From Nitrospira tepida (GTDB lineage Bacteria; Nitrospirota; Nitrospiria; Nitrospirales; Nitrospiraceae): 64,000 nucleotides of DNA. The stretch is from positions 4,250,461 to 4,314,460 of the forward strand of contig NZ_OX365700.1 in assembly GCF_947241125.1 (NCBI RefSeq). Reading direction: 5' to 3'. Positions 1 to 6,851 of this stretch are shown here, piece by piece. Made by a program: the position numbers and the translations under genes. The notes below the pieces were generated by a model. It did not search any database. It was not told the DNA's origin and worked only from the letters and a program-made list of their open reading frames with translations. The number at the start of each line of letters is the position of its first letter. Position 1 is the stretch's first letter.

Positions 1-203
1 AACTTGTGTTCATTCCAGATCTTCCCGGTATCTCCCATCCGAACGAACAGCGCGGCGAATTTCTGTTGGCTTGCAAGCGGCATCTGTTCCAGCCATTCCT
101 CGGCGGGTGCCGTCCCACCGTGAGTAACGTAGAACTCAATGCTGAGCATGGCACCGCGGTAGACGAGCCGAGTGGACGAATGTCTACCGGCCGGATTCGC
201 CAT
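1..203 (-). CDS. HigB/Gp49-like RelE-superfamily toxin, partial (3' end beyond window)
   Basis: The minus-strand frame is open from an ATG at 203 (or a second ATG at 149) to the window edge. From the second ATG it reads MLSIEFYVTHGG, then APAEEWLEQMP, then GDTGKIWNEHK. This order (short beta strand, P-x-EEWL helix, then a G-K-I-W turn) is that of phage-derived Gp49-like / HigB toxins, which are ribosome-dependent mRNA interferases of the RelE superfamily. The catalytic C-terminal half and any XRE-type antitoxin, which usually follows the toxin, would lie left of the window. A perfect 14-bp palindrome sits just upstream and could be the autoregulatory operator. The family call rests on about 60 residues, so it is tentative. 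I start at 203 because the frame is open, but 149 fits the family N-terminus better. Confidence 0.5.
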   Translation of the reverse strand, partial: MANPAGRHSSTRLVYRGAMLSIEFYVTHGGTAPAEEWLEQMPLASQQKFAALFVRMGDTGKIWNEHK

Positions 204-220
204 GCTGTCTGGATACGATA

Positions 221-234
221 TAGCATATATGCTA
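221..234. promoter_or_regulatory. Perfect 14-bp palindrome upstream of the toxin gene
   Basis: TAGCATATATGCTA reads the same on both strands. It lies 18 bp upstream of the ATG at 203, and its AT-rich centre overlaps a -10-like TATGCTAT on the minus strand. In toxin-antitoxin operons the antitoxin or the complex commonly binds such a palindrome over the promoter. Binding is inferred. Confidence 0.4.
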
Positions 235-286
235 CTACACGCTCAAGATGGACAGCCTACGCAAAGACAAATGGGGTTGGGAATCT

Positions 287-342
287 TTGTTTGAAGAGGT
301 TTGCTTGAAGAGGTTTGCTTGAAGAGGTTTGCTTGAAGAGGT
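287..342. repeat. 14-bp tandem repeat, four copies
   Basis: The unit TTGCTTGAAGAGGT occurs three times exactly (301-314, 315-328, 329-342) and once with a single mismatch (287-300). It is a microsatellite-like array in a non-coding stretch between the toxin fragment and the HicB-like gene. A 14-bp unit is not a multiple of three and no gene crosses it. Confidence 0.9.
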
Positions 343-695
343 CTTGTCTCAATCAGTCATTTGACGCAAGCTGGTGACATCGCGGCGGCACTAGCGTTCG
401 CCTGTCAGGGGGCCAGCGTGGTGGCCGCCGGCGTGTCTGGGTTCCAATAGTGGTCTTGCAATAACACATGCCGAGATTACCCTCGGACCCTGTGAGTCAG
501 TGGCCAACTGGGTTCTGTTCATTCTGAGCGCGCGCCGCTGATTTCGTGTTGCATTCGTTGTGACAATCGGCACAATTCATGATCAAGTAACTCGGTGAGT
601 GGGCGGGCAAAGAGAGGGACGTGCGATTGCAAGACCCTCATTTTGATGAAGTAAGTGGCACTGGCAGAGACCCACAGGTCGATACTGTGCAGAAG
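343..695. other. 353-bp stretch without a supported gene
   Basis: Only short open frames occur here (for example 391-573, minus), without a Shine-Dalgarno sequence or a recognisable motif. The stretch may be decayed accessory DNA between two toxin-antitoxin relics. Confidence 0.4.
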
Positions 696-956
696 TCAGA
701 ATCCTACAAGAAGTTCAGAAGCAGTCTGGTAGATCGCAGGGCGGTCGCGCGGCTTGGGGATGGGTTTCCGTTCCGCCTTGGCACTCTGTAGCCAGAGCCG
801 CTTTGCTAACTGAACTTGCTTCAGTGCCTCAGCAGGAGTCTTGCCAAATGCGGAACCGGCTTGGAGGTCCGGGATGTCGGCAACGTAGCCGCCATCTGCC
901 TCACTGTAAAAAATGTTGATGTGGTAGTCCTTCCTGTTCACTCTGCGTCGTGCCAT
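696..956 (-). CDS. HicB-like antitoxin domain protein (orphan)
   Basis: 86 residues from the ATG at 956. After a basic N-terminus comes DYHINIFYSEADGGYVADIP, then LQAGSAFGKTPAEALKQV and a C-terminal PIPKPR. This is the HicB pattern (partially RNase H-like fold): the strand ahead of GGY-V-A-x-I-P-D-L, the TPAEAL helix and the PIP motif. HicB proteins normally neutralise the HicA mRNA interferase, which is encoded just upstream. Here only 117 bp separate the start from the neighbouring gene, so no HicA fits, and no C-terminal DNA-binding domain is visible. It is best read as an orphan HicB. A longer in-frame start at 1028 exists, but the extra 24 residues look unrelated to the family, and 956 follows a -10-like element directly. 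Confidence 0.72.
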   Translation of the reverse strand: MARRRVNRKDYHINIFYSEADGGYVADIPDLQAGSAFGKTPAEALKQVQLAKRLWLQSAKAERKPIPKPRDRPAIYQTASELLVGF

Positions 957-961
957 TCTAG

Positions 962-967
962 ACCATA
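962..967 (-). promoter_or_regulatory. Extended -10-like element, 5 nt before the HicB-like ATG
   Basis: On the minus strand TGC-TATGGT is followed by CTAGA and the ATG at 956. The TGn extension plus a 4/6 match to TATAAT suggests a promoter whose transcript would begin at or next to the start codon. No good -35 box is visible. Confidence 0.35.
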
Positions 968-1073
968 GCAGTAAAGCGGAGGTTTTTTGATCCTGCCAAC
1001 GCCTTCGCGAGCAGCTTGGTTTGTTCATATCCTCCGATTTGTACGTCTTTTCTCCAGATGAACCGCCTGCTCT

Positions 1074-2027
1074 TCAGGGCACGTTCTGCGACACAGGAGA
1101 CGCGGCGGCGCTCTGCTCGGCCGGCACGTCCCGCGCGCAGCGGAAGCCGAGCCAGTTCATGGAGGTCTTGGGGTCGGTCCCGTTCCGCTGGGCCACGCGC
1201 ACCGTCGGCGTGCTGTCGATCCAGCCCCCGCCGCGAAAGGCCTTATGCGTGCCGGTTTCCGGTCCCTTGGGATTCCGGTCCGGCCCGGTTTTGTAATAGT
1301 CCTTGTCGTACCAGTCCGCAACCCATTCCGCCACGTTGCCGACCATCTGGAACAGGCCGTAGGGACTCACGGCGTTGTCGTACTTGTCCACGGAGATGAT
1401 CGGCGGATAGAGCAGCAGCCGCTCCGGGCGGTCGCGGACCGGGCCGGAGAGCCCCGTTCGCCCGAAGTTCGCCCGCGTCAGCCCGGCCGGTTGATTGCCC
1501 CAGGGATAGATCCGCCCGTCCGCGCCGCGCGCCGCCTTTTCCCATTCAGCCTCGGTCGGGAGGCGCTTCCCCGCCCACTTGCAGTAGGCATCGGCTTCGA
1601 ACCAGGTGACGTGCATGATCGGATGGTTGACCATGGTCTCCTGGAAGTTCCCGCCGTCGAATTTCCAATCAACCTGTGGATCCAAATTATTGGCCAACAC
1701 GTACTTCAAATATTGGACGGTGGTCACTTCATACTTGTCGATTTCGTAGGCGTCGAGATAGATCGTTCGCTGCGGCATCTCCGCCTGGTAGGCCAGCCTA
1801 TCGACTTTCTTGTTGCTCCCCATCAGGAACTCGCCGGCCGGAATCACCACCATCTCGTCATGAGCCGGAAGCTTGATCCGTTCCGCCGCGAGCTTCTTGC
1901 CTTCCGGCGTCCACTCCTGTTTCACGTCGCCGACATCGAGGGCCCACACCAGCCCCGCCGCCGAGAGCCCCAGCCCGCACAGTCCCACCGCCACACCCGC
2001 CAGATGCGTTACATGGTTCTTCTTCAT
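1074..2027 (-). CDS. FGE/SUMF1-domain (formylglycine-generating enzyme-like) exported protein
   Basis: 317 residues. A hydrophobic segment at about 9-31 is probably an uncleaved signal or anchor. The rest is one FGE-sulfatase domain: VVIPAGEFLMGS (about 60-72), DAYEIDKYEVTT, HPIMHVTWFEADAYCKWAGK, LPTEAEWEKAARGADGR (about 155-170), PYGLFQMVGNVAEWVADWYD, and the C-terminal GFRCARD. True formylglycine-generating enzymes use two copper-binding cysteines near the C-terminus. Only the terminal GFRC cysteine is evident, so sulfatase maturation is doubtful, and a paralogue of the EgtB/PvdO/NirV type is more likely. It lies 29 bp downstream of the 2057-2665 gene on the same strand, probably in one transcript. 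Location is likely periplasmic. Confidence 0.8.
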   Translation of the reverse strand: MKKNHVTHLAGVAVGLCGLGLSAAGLVWALDVGDVKQEWTPEGKKLAAERIKLPAHDEMVVIPAGEFLMGSNKKVDRLAYQAEMPQRTIYLDAYEIDKYEVTTVQYLKYVLANNLDPQVDWKFDGGNFQETMVNHPIMHVTWFEADAYCKWAGKRLPTEAEWEKAARGADGRIYPWGNQPAGLTRANFGRTGLSGPVRDRPERLLLYPPIISVDKYDNAVSPYGLFQMVGNVAEWVADWYDKDYYKTGPDRNPKGPETGTHKAFRGGGWIDSTPTVRVAQRNGTDPKTSMNWLGFRCARDVPAEQSAAASPVSQNVP

Positions 2028-2056
2028 GGCCGCTGCGCCCTCTCCTGTTGACTCGG

Positions 2057-2665
2057 TTACATCCTCGGCTTGGATTCGAGTTGCTGTTCCGGTTTAGATT
2101 CTGCTGGTTGCTGATCGTAGGATTCCAACGGCTGGAAATTCACCGGCAGTTGAAACAAATAATCCGAGACCGCCCGCATTTTCAAGTGTCGATACTCTAT
2201 GATCCAACTAGCGTCCTTTTTGGCCAACTTCACGGGAAACCGAATGTCCGTAGCCAGCCATTGATAGTACTGCTCCGTGCCCTCGGCCGTCTGCGTGGTC
2301 ACCTCGTAGAGTATGGTGGGATGCCCGTCGAACACTTCCGTCCCGATCTCCTCCCGGCCCGTTTCGCCTTCCAGTTTCTCCGCGATCTTGGGCGCCATGG
2401 CCGGATCGTAGGGCACGGTCTTGAAATGTTTCATGCGCGACAGCAACAGCCACATGAGTTGCTTGTCTTTGCGAACGATGGTGACGTTCACCGGCCCCAG
2501 GTCATGGTGCTCAAGCCGCCACATATCATCACGGTAGTACATCACCGTCTTTCTTGTCCGGCCGTTGCTCTTGACGATCTGGTCGGCGGTGAATTCCAGC
2601 GCCAAGGCCGGCTCGGCCATCCAGCACAGGGCGAGCAACCCGATGACCACCTGTTTTGGATTCAT
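2057..2665 (-). CDS. Exported protein, DUF4412-like / outer-membrane-type, unknown function
   Basis: 202 residues from the ATG at 2665, which has a strong AGGGGAGG Shine-Dalgarno a few bases upstream. An ATG 27 bp further up lacks one. The N-terminus MNPKQVVIGLLALCWMAEPA is a signal peptide, probably cut near ALA-LEF. The body has alternating strands (KTVMYYRDDMWRLEHHDLGP, QLMWLLLSRMKHFKTVPYDP, ETGREEIGTEVFDGHPTILY) of the DUF4412/LolA-like kind, where an exported half-barrel binds a lipid or small ligand. The C-terminal tail is rich in Gln, Glu, Ser, Lys and Pro. I do not recognise a specific function. Its position between the alcohol dehydrogenase and the FGE-like gene suggests an envelope operon. 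Confidence 0.65.
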   Translation of the reverse strand: MNPKQVVIGLLALCWMAEPALALEFTADQIVKSNGRTRKTVMYYRDDMWRLEHHDLGPVNVTIVRKDKQLMWLLLSRMKHFKTVPYDPAMAPKIAEKLEGETGREEIGTEVFDGHPTILYEVTTQTAEGTEQYYQWLATDIRFPVKLAKKDASWIIEYRHLKMRAVSDYLFQLPVNFQPLESYDQQPAESKPEQQLESKPRM

Positions 2666-2752
2666 GCTTCCTCCCCTGCCGCATCCTACCATAGCCGGCC
2701 CCGCGCCGCCTGCGGACGCCGAAACGCCTCGTCCGGCCCGAGAGCGCTTCGT

Positions 2753-3754
2753 TCACGGCATCACGAGGACGCCGGAGCCGTTGATCGTGCCAGCCTTGAG
2801 GGATTGGAGCGCCCGGTTGGCTTCGTCGAGTCGAAAGCTGGTGGTGCGGGGCCGGATAGGAATCTCGGCCGCGACGCGGAGAAAATCCACCCCGTCCTGC
2901 TTGGTATTGGCCGTGACGCTGCGAATGACCCGCTCCCCGAACACCTCCCTGTCGTAATCGAGCGAAGGGATCGCGCTCATATGAATCCCGGCGAGGGCGA
3001 GCGTGCCCCCCTGCTCCAACGCGCGCAAGGCCGGCGGCACCAGTTCGCCCGCCGGCGCAAAGATGATCGAAGCGTGGAGTTTCTTGGGCGGCATGGCCAC
3101 CGCCTCCCCTGCCCATCTCGCCCCCATCTCACGAGCCATCGCCTGGTGCTCCGCCTTGAGCGAACAGACATAGACTTCGCAGCCCCAATGCCGGGCCACT
3201 TGAATGGCCAGGTGCGCCGCGGCCCCGAATCCATAGAGGCCAAGCCGCTGTCCCGGCTGGATGCCGCTCAAGCGCAGCGCGCGGAACCCGATGATCCCCG
3301 CGCAGAGGAGCGGCGCGGCCTCCTCGTCGGCAAAGGTCGCAGGGATCGGATAGGCGAAGGAGGCCGGCACGACAGCCGCCGTCGCAAACCCTCCGTCTTC
3401 ATGGTAGCCCGTGAACCGGGCGGAGGGGCACAGGTTCTCGCGGCCCGTCCGACAGAAATCACAAGTCCCGCAGGTGCGCCTGAGCCAGGCGATTCCAACA
3501 CGATCGCCCGAACGGAACGACCGCACGTTGGTTCCGACCGCCTCCACCGACCCGACGATCTGGTGCCCGGGGATCACGGGGGATTTTTGGGGAGGCAACT
3601 CTGCCTCGATGACATGCAGATCCGTTCGGCAAATGCCGCAGACCGAGACTCGGATCAGGATCTCATCGGGACCCGGCGCGGGCGCGGGAACCTCCTCGAA
3701 GATCAACGGCGAGGACCGGATATCCGCCGGCCTGTGCAACACCATGGCCTGCAT
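2753..3754 (-). CDS. Zinc-dependent alcohol dehydrogenase family protein
   Basis: 333 residues, normal for the medium-chain dehydrogenase/reductase family. It has the catalytic zinc site C39 in [10 protein letters not shown] and the GH of VIPGHQIVG (about 61-69), the structural-zinc cluster [15 protein letters not shown] (about 94-108), and a dinucleotide fold with [14 protein letters not shown] (about 175-188). It should oxidise an alcohol or reduce an aldehyde with NAD(P). Close relatives are the AdhP/AdhA group often labelled 'zinc-binding alcohol dehydrogenase family'. The substrate cannot be read from the sequence. It lies downstream of the YceI gene (107 bp) and upstream of the DUF4412-like gene (87 bp), all on the minus strand. 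Confidence 0.88.
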   Translation of the reverse strand: MQAMVLHRPADIRSSPLIFEEVPAPAPGPDEILIRVSVCGICRTDLHVIEAELPPQKSPVIPGHQIVGSVEAVGTNVRSFRSGDRVGIAWLRRTCGTCDFCRTGRENLCPSARFTGYHEDGGFATAAVVPASFAYPIPATFADEEAAPLLCAGIIGFRALRLSGIQPGQRLGLYGFGAAAHLAIQVARHWGCEVYVCSLKAEHQAMAREMGARWAGEAVAMPPKKLHASIIFAPAGELVPPALRALEQGGTLALAGIHMSAIPSLDYDREVFGERVIRSVTANTKQDGVDFLRVAAEIPIRPRTTSFRLDEANRALQSLKAGTINGSGVLVMP

Positions 3755-3861
3755 GACGCAATGCCTGAAGACGGATCAGGGGAGGAACTTGCAGCGGGGC
3801 CTGGCAGGAGGCATCGCCACGTGGCGCCTCGGCACCCAGCCGCCGAAGATCAGAAAGCCGA

Positions 3862-4476
3862 TCAACCGCCCTTCGCCTTGATAACCTCAACCTCCAACCG
3901 GATATCAACGTCGTCGCCGACGATCAACCCGCCGCTATCCAAGGTCTTGTTCCAATTCATGCCGAAGTCCTTCCGGTTCAGCTTCCCTTTTCCGGTGAAG
4001 CCCGCGCGGGTGTTGCCCCACGGGTCTTTGGTCACCCCGTTGAAGGCGCCGATCAACGTGATTTCTTTGGTGACCCCGCGCATCGTCAGGTCCCCGACAG
4101 CGGTGTACTCGTCACCTGTTTTCTTGACCTGCTTGAGTTTGAACGTAATCGCGGGATACTTCTCGACATCGAAAAAGTCCGGGCTCCGAAGATGTGTGTC
4201 GCGCTTTTCGTGGTTGGTGTTCAGTGACGCGGCCTTGATCGTGGCTTCGATGGTCTTGAATTGCCCCGCCTCCGGGTCCATCTCGACGAACCCGCTGTAA
4301 TCCATGAACCGTCCGGTCGTCTTGGAGATCACCATGTGCTTGACTTGGAACTCGATGATGGAGTGGTCCAGGTCCACATCGTACCGGGCCATCTCGCCCC
4401 ACGCCATCCCGCCGACCATCACGGTACTTGCCAACAGGCCGGCCACCCACATGCTTCGCATCACGGCGCTCCGCAT
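3862..4476 (-). CDS. YceI family periplasmic protein
   Basis: 204 residues. An N-terminal signal peptide (MWVAGLLASTVMVGGMAWG, about 8-26) is followed by a YceI lipocalin-like beta-barrel: YDVDLDHSIIEFQVKHMVIS, FMDYSGFVEMDPEAGQ, NTNHEKRDTHLRSPDFFDVE, YTAVGDLTMRGVTKEITL, NRKDFGMNWN and the closing VGDDVDIRLEVEVIKA. YceI proteins bind polyisoprenoid-like or other hydrophobic ligands in the periplasm and are often induced by base or stress. Length and motif order are typical. A GATGAGGTG stretch precedes the ATG. The 44 bp to the upstream TonB-C gene suggests cotranscription. Confidence 0.93.
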   Translation of the reverse strand: MRSAVMRSMWVAGLLASTVMVGGMAWGEMARYDVDLDHSIIEFQVKHMVISKTTGRFMDYSGFVEMDPEAGQFKTIEATIKAASLNTNHEKRDTHLRSPDFFDVEKYPAITFKLKQVKKTGDEYTAVGDLTMRGVTKEITLIGAFNGVTKDPWGNTRAGFTGKGKLNRKDFGMNWNKTLDSGGLIVGDDVDIRLEVEVIKAKGG

Positions 4477-4520
4477 CGCTTCACCTCATCCTGATTGTGA
4501 ACAGATAGTCAGACGGTCGG

Positions 4521-5618
4521 TCACTTCGTCGCCGGCTTCGGCGCCACCGGCTTGGACTCTTTTGATTCGACCGTAGTGGTCTCTGCGGCCTTCTGGTCCC
4601 CCTTTGGGTCAGGCACGGGCGCTGGTCCAGCCGTGACCGAAGAGGTCGCTCCCGCCAGCGCAGGCTGGTTCTGTTGCACCGCCGCGGCCGGCCTGGCTCC
4701 GGTCCGCATGCGGACATGGACATCGACATAGTCCTCATTGGTGCCACCCGGAATCGGGGGGAAGGGATGGGCCTGTACGATCGCCAACAGGCCGGCCTCA
4801 TCGACCTCGCGGACACCCGAACTCCGTTCGAGCTGGATGAGCTGCGCGTTCCCGTTGGCATGCATGCGAAACCGCACCCGCACCGTTTCCCGCGCGCCGT
4901 TGACCCCCCTCGCAAACCGCATCCGGTGGCTCCAGCTCCGGCTGATCAGGCGCGTGATTTCCTTCCAGTACAGCCGTTCTTGCTTGGTCTCCGGCAATGG
5001 CCTGAGGTCTTCCTCCGCAATCAGCACATTGGCCACCGGCGGCACATCCGGTTGCACTTCGTCGAGCGGCATCTCGTTGGCAGGCGACTCCAGGGCTTCG
5101 TCCTCGCTCTCTTTCTCCTGCGGCTTGGCCGGCTCGTGCACCATGGTCAGATAGACGGTGCGGGCAAGGATTCGCTTGAGCGTATTGTCTCGCACGCGCG
5201 ACACCGTCACCCGCAGGCGGACGGCCTTCGGCCTCACGGACGTATAACCCACCGGCTTCGGTTGGATCGTGATCGCCGCTTTCCACTCGCCCGGGGTTTC
5301 CGTCTGCTCCATCGGCACCATGGCCTTGTCGAACGCGAGGCTCTCGACCGCGGTGACCAGCGAGGCATTGCTCTTCGGCCCGTTGGCGAGCGTCACGGTA
5401 AGCGGCAGTTCCTCCCCGAACTGCACGACGCCGGTCTCCAGCGCATTCTCCAGGATCACGTTCAGAGAGGGCTTGGGAGCGGGAGGTTTGACGGCGGGGC
5501 TCTGGGTTTCAGCCGCGTCGCTTTTGAGCGGGGCCACCGATGAACAGAGCAGCAACGCGGGCAGGAGCAGGACGCGCGTCAGAACCGGACACCGTTGTTG
5601 ATCCGCCGCAGGCGACAT
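4521..5618 (-). CDS. TonB/TolA C-terminal-domain exported protein
   Basis: 365 residues. A signal peptide or anchor (RVLLLPALLLCSSVAPL, about 15-31) is followed by a Pro-rich linker, a beta-rich middle region with charged stretches, and a TonB-C-like module at about 215-305: ERLYWKEITRLISRSWSH, then ARETVRVRFRMHANGN, ERSSGVREVDEAGL and HPFPPIPGG. That module usually contacts outer-membrane receptors or the Tol system. The tail is again Pro/Glu/Lys-rich. It is not a classical TonB, because the domain is followed by 60 further residues and no ExbBD genes are adjacent. It could be a TolA-type spacer protein. It is transcribed divergently from tdh, and a TTGCAT-N17-TAGGAT promoter ends 6 nt before the ATG. 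Confidence 0.75.
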   Translation of the reverse strand: MSPAADQQRCPVLTRVLLLPALLLCSSVAPLKSDAAETQSPAVKPPAPKPSLNVILENALETGVVQFGEELPLTVTLANGPKSNASLVTAVESLAFDKAMVPMEQTETPGEWKAAITIQPKPVGYTSVRPKAVRLRVTVSRVRDNTLKRILARTVYLTMVHEPAKPQEKESEDEALESPANEMPLDEVQPDVPPVANVLIAEEDLRPLPETKQERLYWKEITRLISRSWSHRMRFARGVNGARETVRVRFRMHANGNAQLIQLERSSGVREVDEAGLLAIVQAHPFPPIPGGTNEDYVDVHVRMRTGARPAAAVQQNQPALAGATSSVTAGPAPVPDPKGDQKAAETTTVESKESKPVAPKPATK

Positions 5619-5624
5619 GGCTGC

Positions 5625-5653
5625 ATCCTACCGTTCCCGAAAAAGTGATGCAA
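5625..5653 (-). promoter_or_regulatory. Promoter of the TonB-C gene, leaderless candidate
   Basis: On the minus strand TTGCAT (5648-5653) is separated by 17 bp from TAGGAT (5625-5630), which is followed by GCAGCC and the ATG at 5618. Spacing is ideal for sigma-70. Initiation 7 nt downstream would coincide with the start codon. Confidence 0.5.
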
Positions 5654-5679
5654 CCGCCGCGATCGCAAACGGCCTTTTC

Positions 5680-5708
5680 TTCGCATCCGGTCCAGCTTGT
5701 GGGATAAT
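5680..5708 (+). promoter_or_regulatory. Promoter of tdh, leaderless candidate
   Basis: TTCGCA (5680-5685), a 17-bp spacer and GATAAT (5703-5708) are followed by ACGGCC and the ATG at 5715. The -10 box is 6 nt from the start codon and there is no Shine-Dalgarno sequence, so the transcript would be leaderless. Confidence 0.5.
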
Positions 5709-5714
5709 ACGGCC

Positions 5715-6749
5715 ATGCATGCCGTACGCAAGCTGGCTCCCGGCCCCGGGTTGATCTTCACCGAACAGCCGGACCCGCGTCCCGGACCTCACGACGTGGT
5801 CGTGCGCGTGAAGGCCACGTCGATCTGCGGGACCGACGCACATATCTACAATTGGGACCCCTGGGCAGAAAGCCGCATCCATCTGCCCCTCACCGTCGGC
5901 CATGAACTATGCGGAGAGGTCGTGGAAGTCGGATCGGCCGTGACCTTGGTGAGCCTCGGCGAGTACGTTGCCGCCGAATCCCACCTTACCTGCGGACGCT
6001 GCTTTCAATGCCGGACCGGGCAGGCGCACGTCTGCCGGAGCTATCGCATTCTCGGCGTCGATCTGGACGGGTCCTACGCTGAATATGTGGCCCTGCCGGA
6101 AGCCGTGCTGTGGAAAACGGCGCCCGACATTCCCCCGCACCTCGCCTGCATTCAGGAGCCGCTCGGCAACGCCGTGGACGCGGCCTTGGCGGAAGACGTG
6201 ACGGGCCAGACCCTCTTGATCACCGGCTGCGGCCCCACCGGCCTGTTCGCCGCCGCCGTCGCTCGGACCGCGGGGGCCGCGACGATCATCGCGTCGGACG
6301 TGAGCGACTACCGACTGGGCCTGGCCAAGCAGCTCGGCGTCGATCACACCTTGAATGTCAAGGCCGATACGCCCGAGGCCATCGCGTCGGCCATCCGAGA
6401 CATCACGGAGGGCGAAGGGGTGGATGCGTCGCTGGAGATGTCGGGCGACCCGACCGCGCTGCATCAGGCCTTCCAGGCGGTCAAGAACGGAGGGCGCGTG
6501 ACGCTGTTCGGTATTCCCAAAGGTCCGATCTGCTTCGACCTGCCGAACGAGATCATCTTCAAAGGCATTCGCGTGTACGGGGTGACCGGACGGCGTCTGT
6601 TCGAGACCTGGTATCGCATTGCCGGGTTGTTCAAGGCAGGGCTCGATGTTCGCCCCGTCGTGACCCATACGTTTCCGCTGGCGGAGTTTGAGCAGGGTTT
6701 TGCGCTCCTCAATTCGGGCCAGTGCGGGAAGGTGGTGCTATTTCCGTGA
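5715..6749 (+). CDS. tdh: L-threonine 3-dehydrogenase
   Basis: 344 residues. The zinc-dependent enzyme oxidises L-threonine with NAD to 2-amino-3-ketobutyrate, which the next gene (kbl) cleaves. Evidence is the Tdh signature ICGTDAHIYNWDPWA (catalytic Cys about 38), VGHELCGEVVEVG, the structural-zinc cluster CGRCFQCRTGQAHVC, and the NAD fold TGCGPTGLFAAAVARTAGA. Length matches the family (about 340). The C-terminus GVTGRRLFETWYRIAGL is also Tdh-like. The ATG at 5715 gives the normal N-terminus MHAVRKL. A TTG 18 bp upstream is possible but would lie within the -10 region. It forms a two-gene unit with kbl, although 102 bp with an inverted repeat separate them. Confidence 0.93.
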   Translation: MHAVRKLAPGPGLIFTEQPDPRPGPHDVVVRVKATSICGTDAHIYNWDPWAESRIHLPLTVGHELCGEVVEVGSAVTLVSLGEYVAAESHLTCGRCFQCRTGQAHVCRSYRILGVDLDGSYAEYVALPEAVLWKTAPDIPPHLACIQEPLGNAVDAALAEDVTGQTLLITGCGPTGLFAAAVARTAGAATIIASDVSDYRLGLAKQLGVDHTLNVKADTPEAIASAIRDITEGEGVDASLEMSGDPTALHQAFQAVKNGGRVTLFGIPKGPICFDLPNEIIFKGIRVYGVTGRRLFETWYRIAGLFKAGLDVRPVVTHTFPLAEFEQGFALLNSGQCGKVVLFP

Positions 6750-6755
6750 AACGAG

Positions 6756-6828
6756 GTGCTGGGTGCTCAATGCTGAGTGCTCAGCACCATCAAGGAGTGC
6801 TAACCATTCCTTCCTCAGCACCCAGCAC
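6756..6828. repeat. Inverted repeat between tdh and kbl (AGCAC-type intergenic repeat)
   Basis: GTGCTGGGTGCT (6756-6767) is the exact reverse complement of AGCACCCAGCAC (6817-6828). Between them a smaller hairpin TGCTGA/TCAGCA (6771-6786, loop GTGC) can form. The stretch consists largely of GTGCT/AGCAC words. It could form a hairpin in the tdh-kbl message or be a dispersed intergenic repeat. Confidence 0.75.
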
Positions 6829-6851
6829 TCGGTACTAAGGACTGAGGCGAC

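Noticed and set aside
6-308. 100-codon plus-strand frame at the left edge
   Set aside because: It is antisense to the toxin-like frame and runs into the 14-bp repeat, with no domain or Shine-Dalgarno.
391-573. 60-codon minus-strand frame
   Set aside because: No ribosome-binding site, no motif and an Arg-rich composition typical of chance frames.
957-1073. A HicA toxin gene upstream of the HicB-like gene
   Set aside because: The 117 bp available are too short for the usual HicA of 55-80 residues and show no HicA motif.
2048-4300. 750-codon open frame on the plus strand
   Set aside because: It runs antisense to three clear minus-strand genes, has an Arg/His/Pro-rich composition and no domain. 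It is a by-product of high GC.
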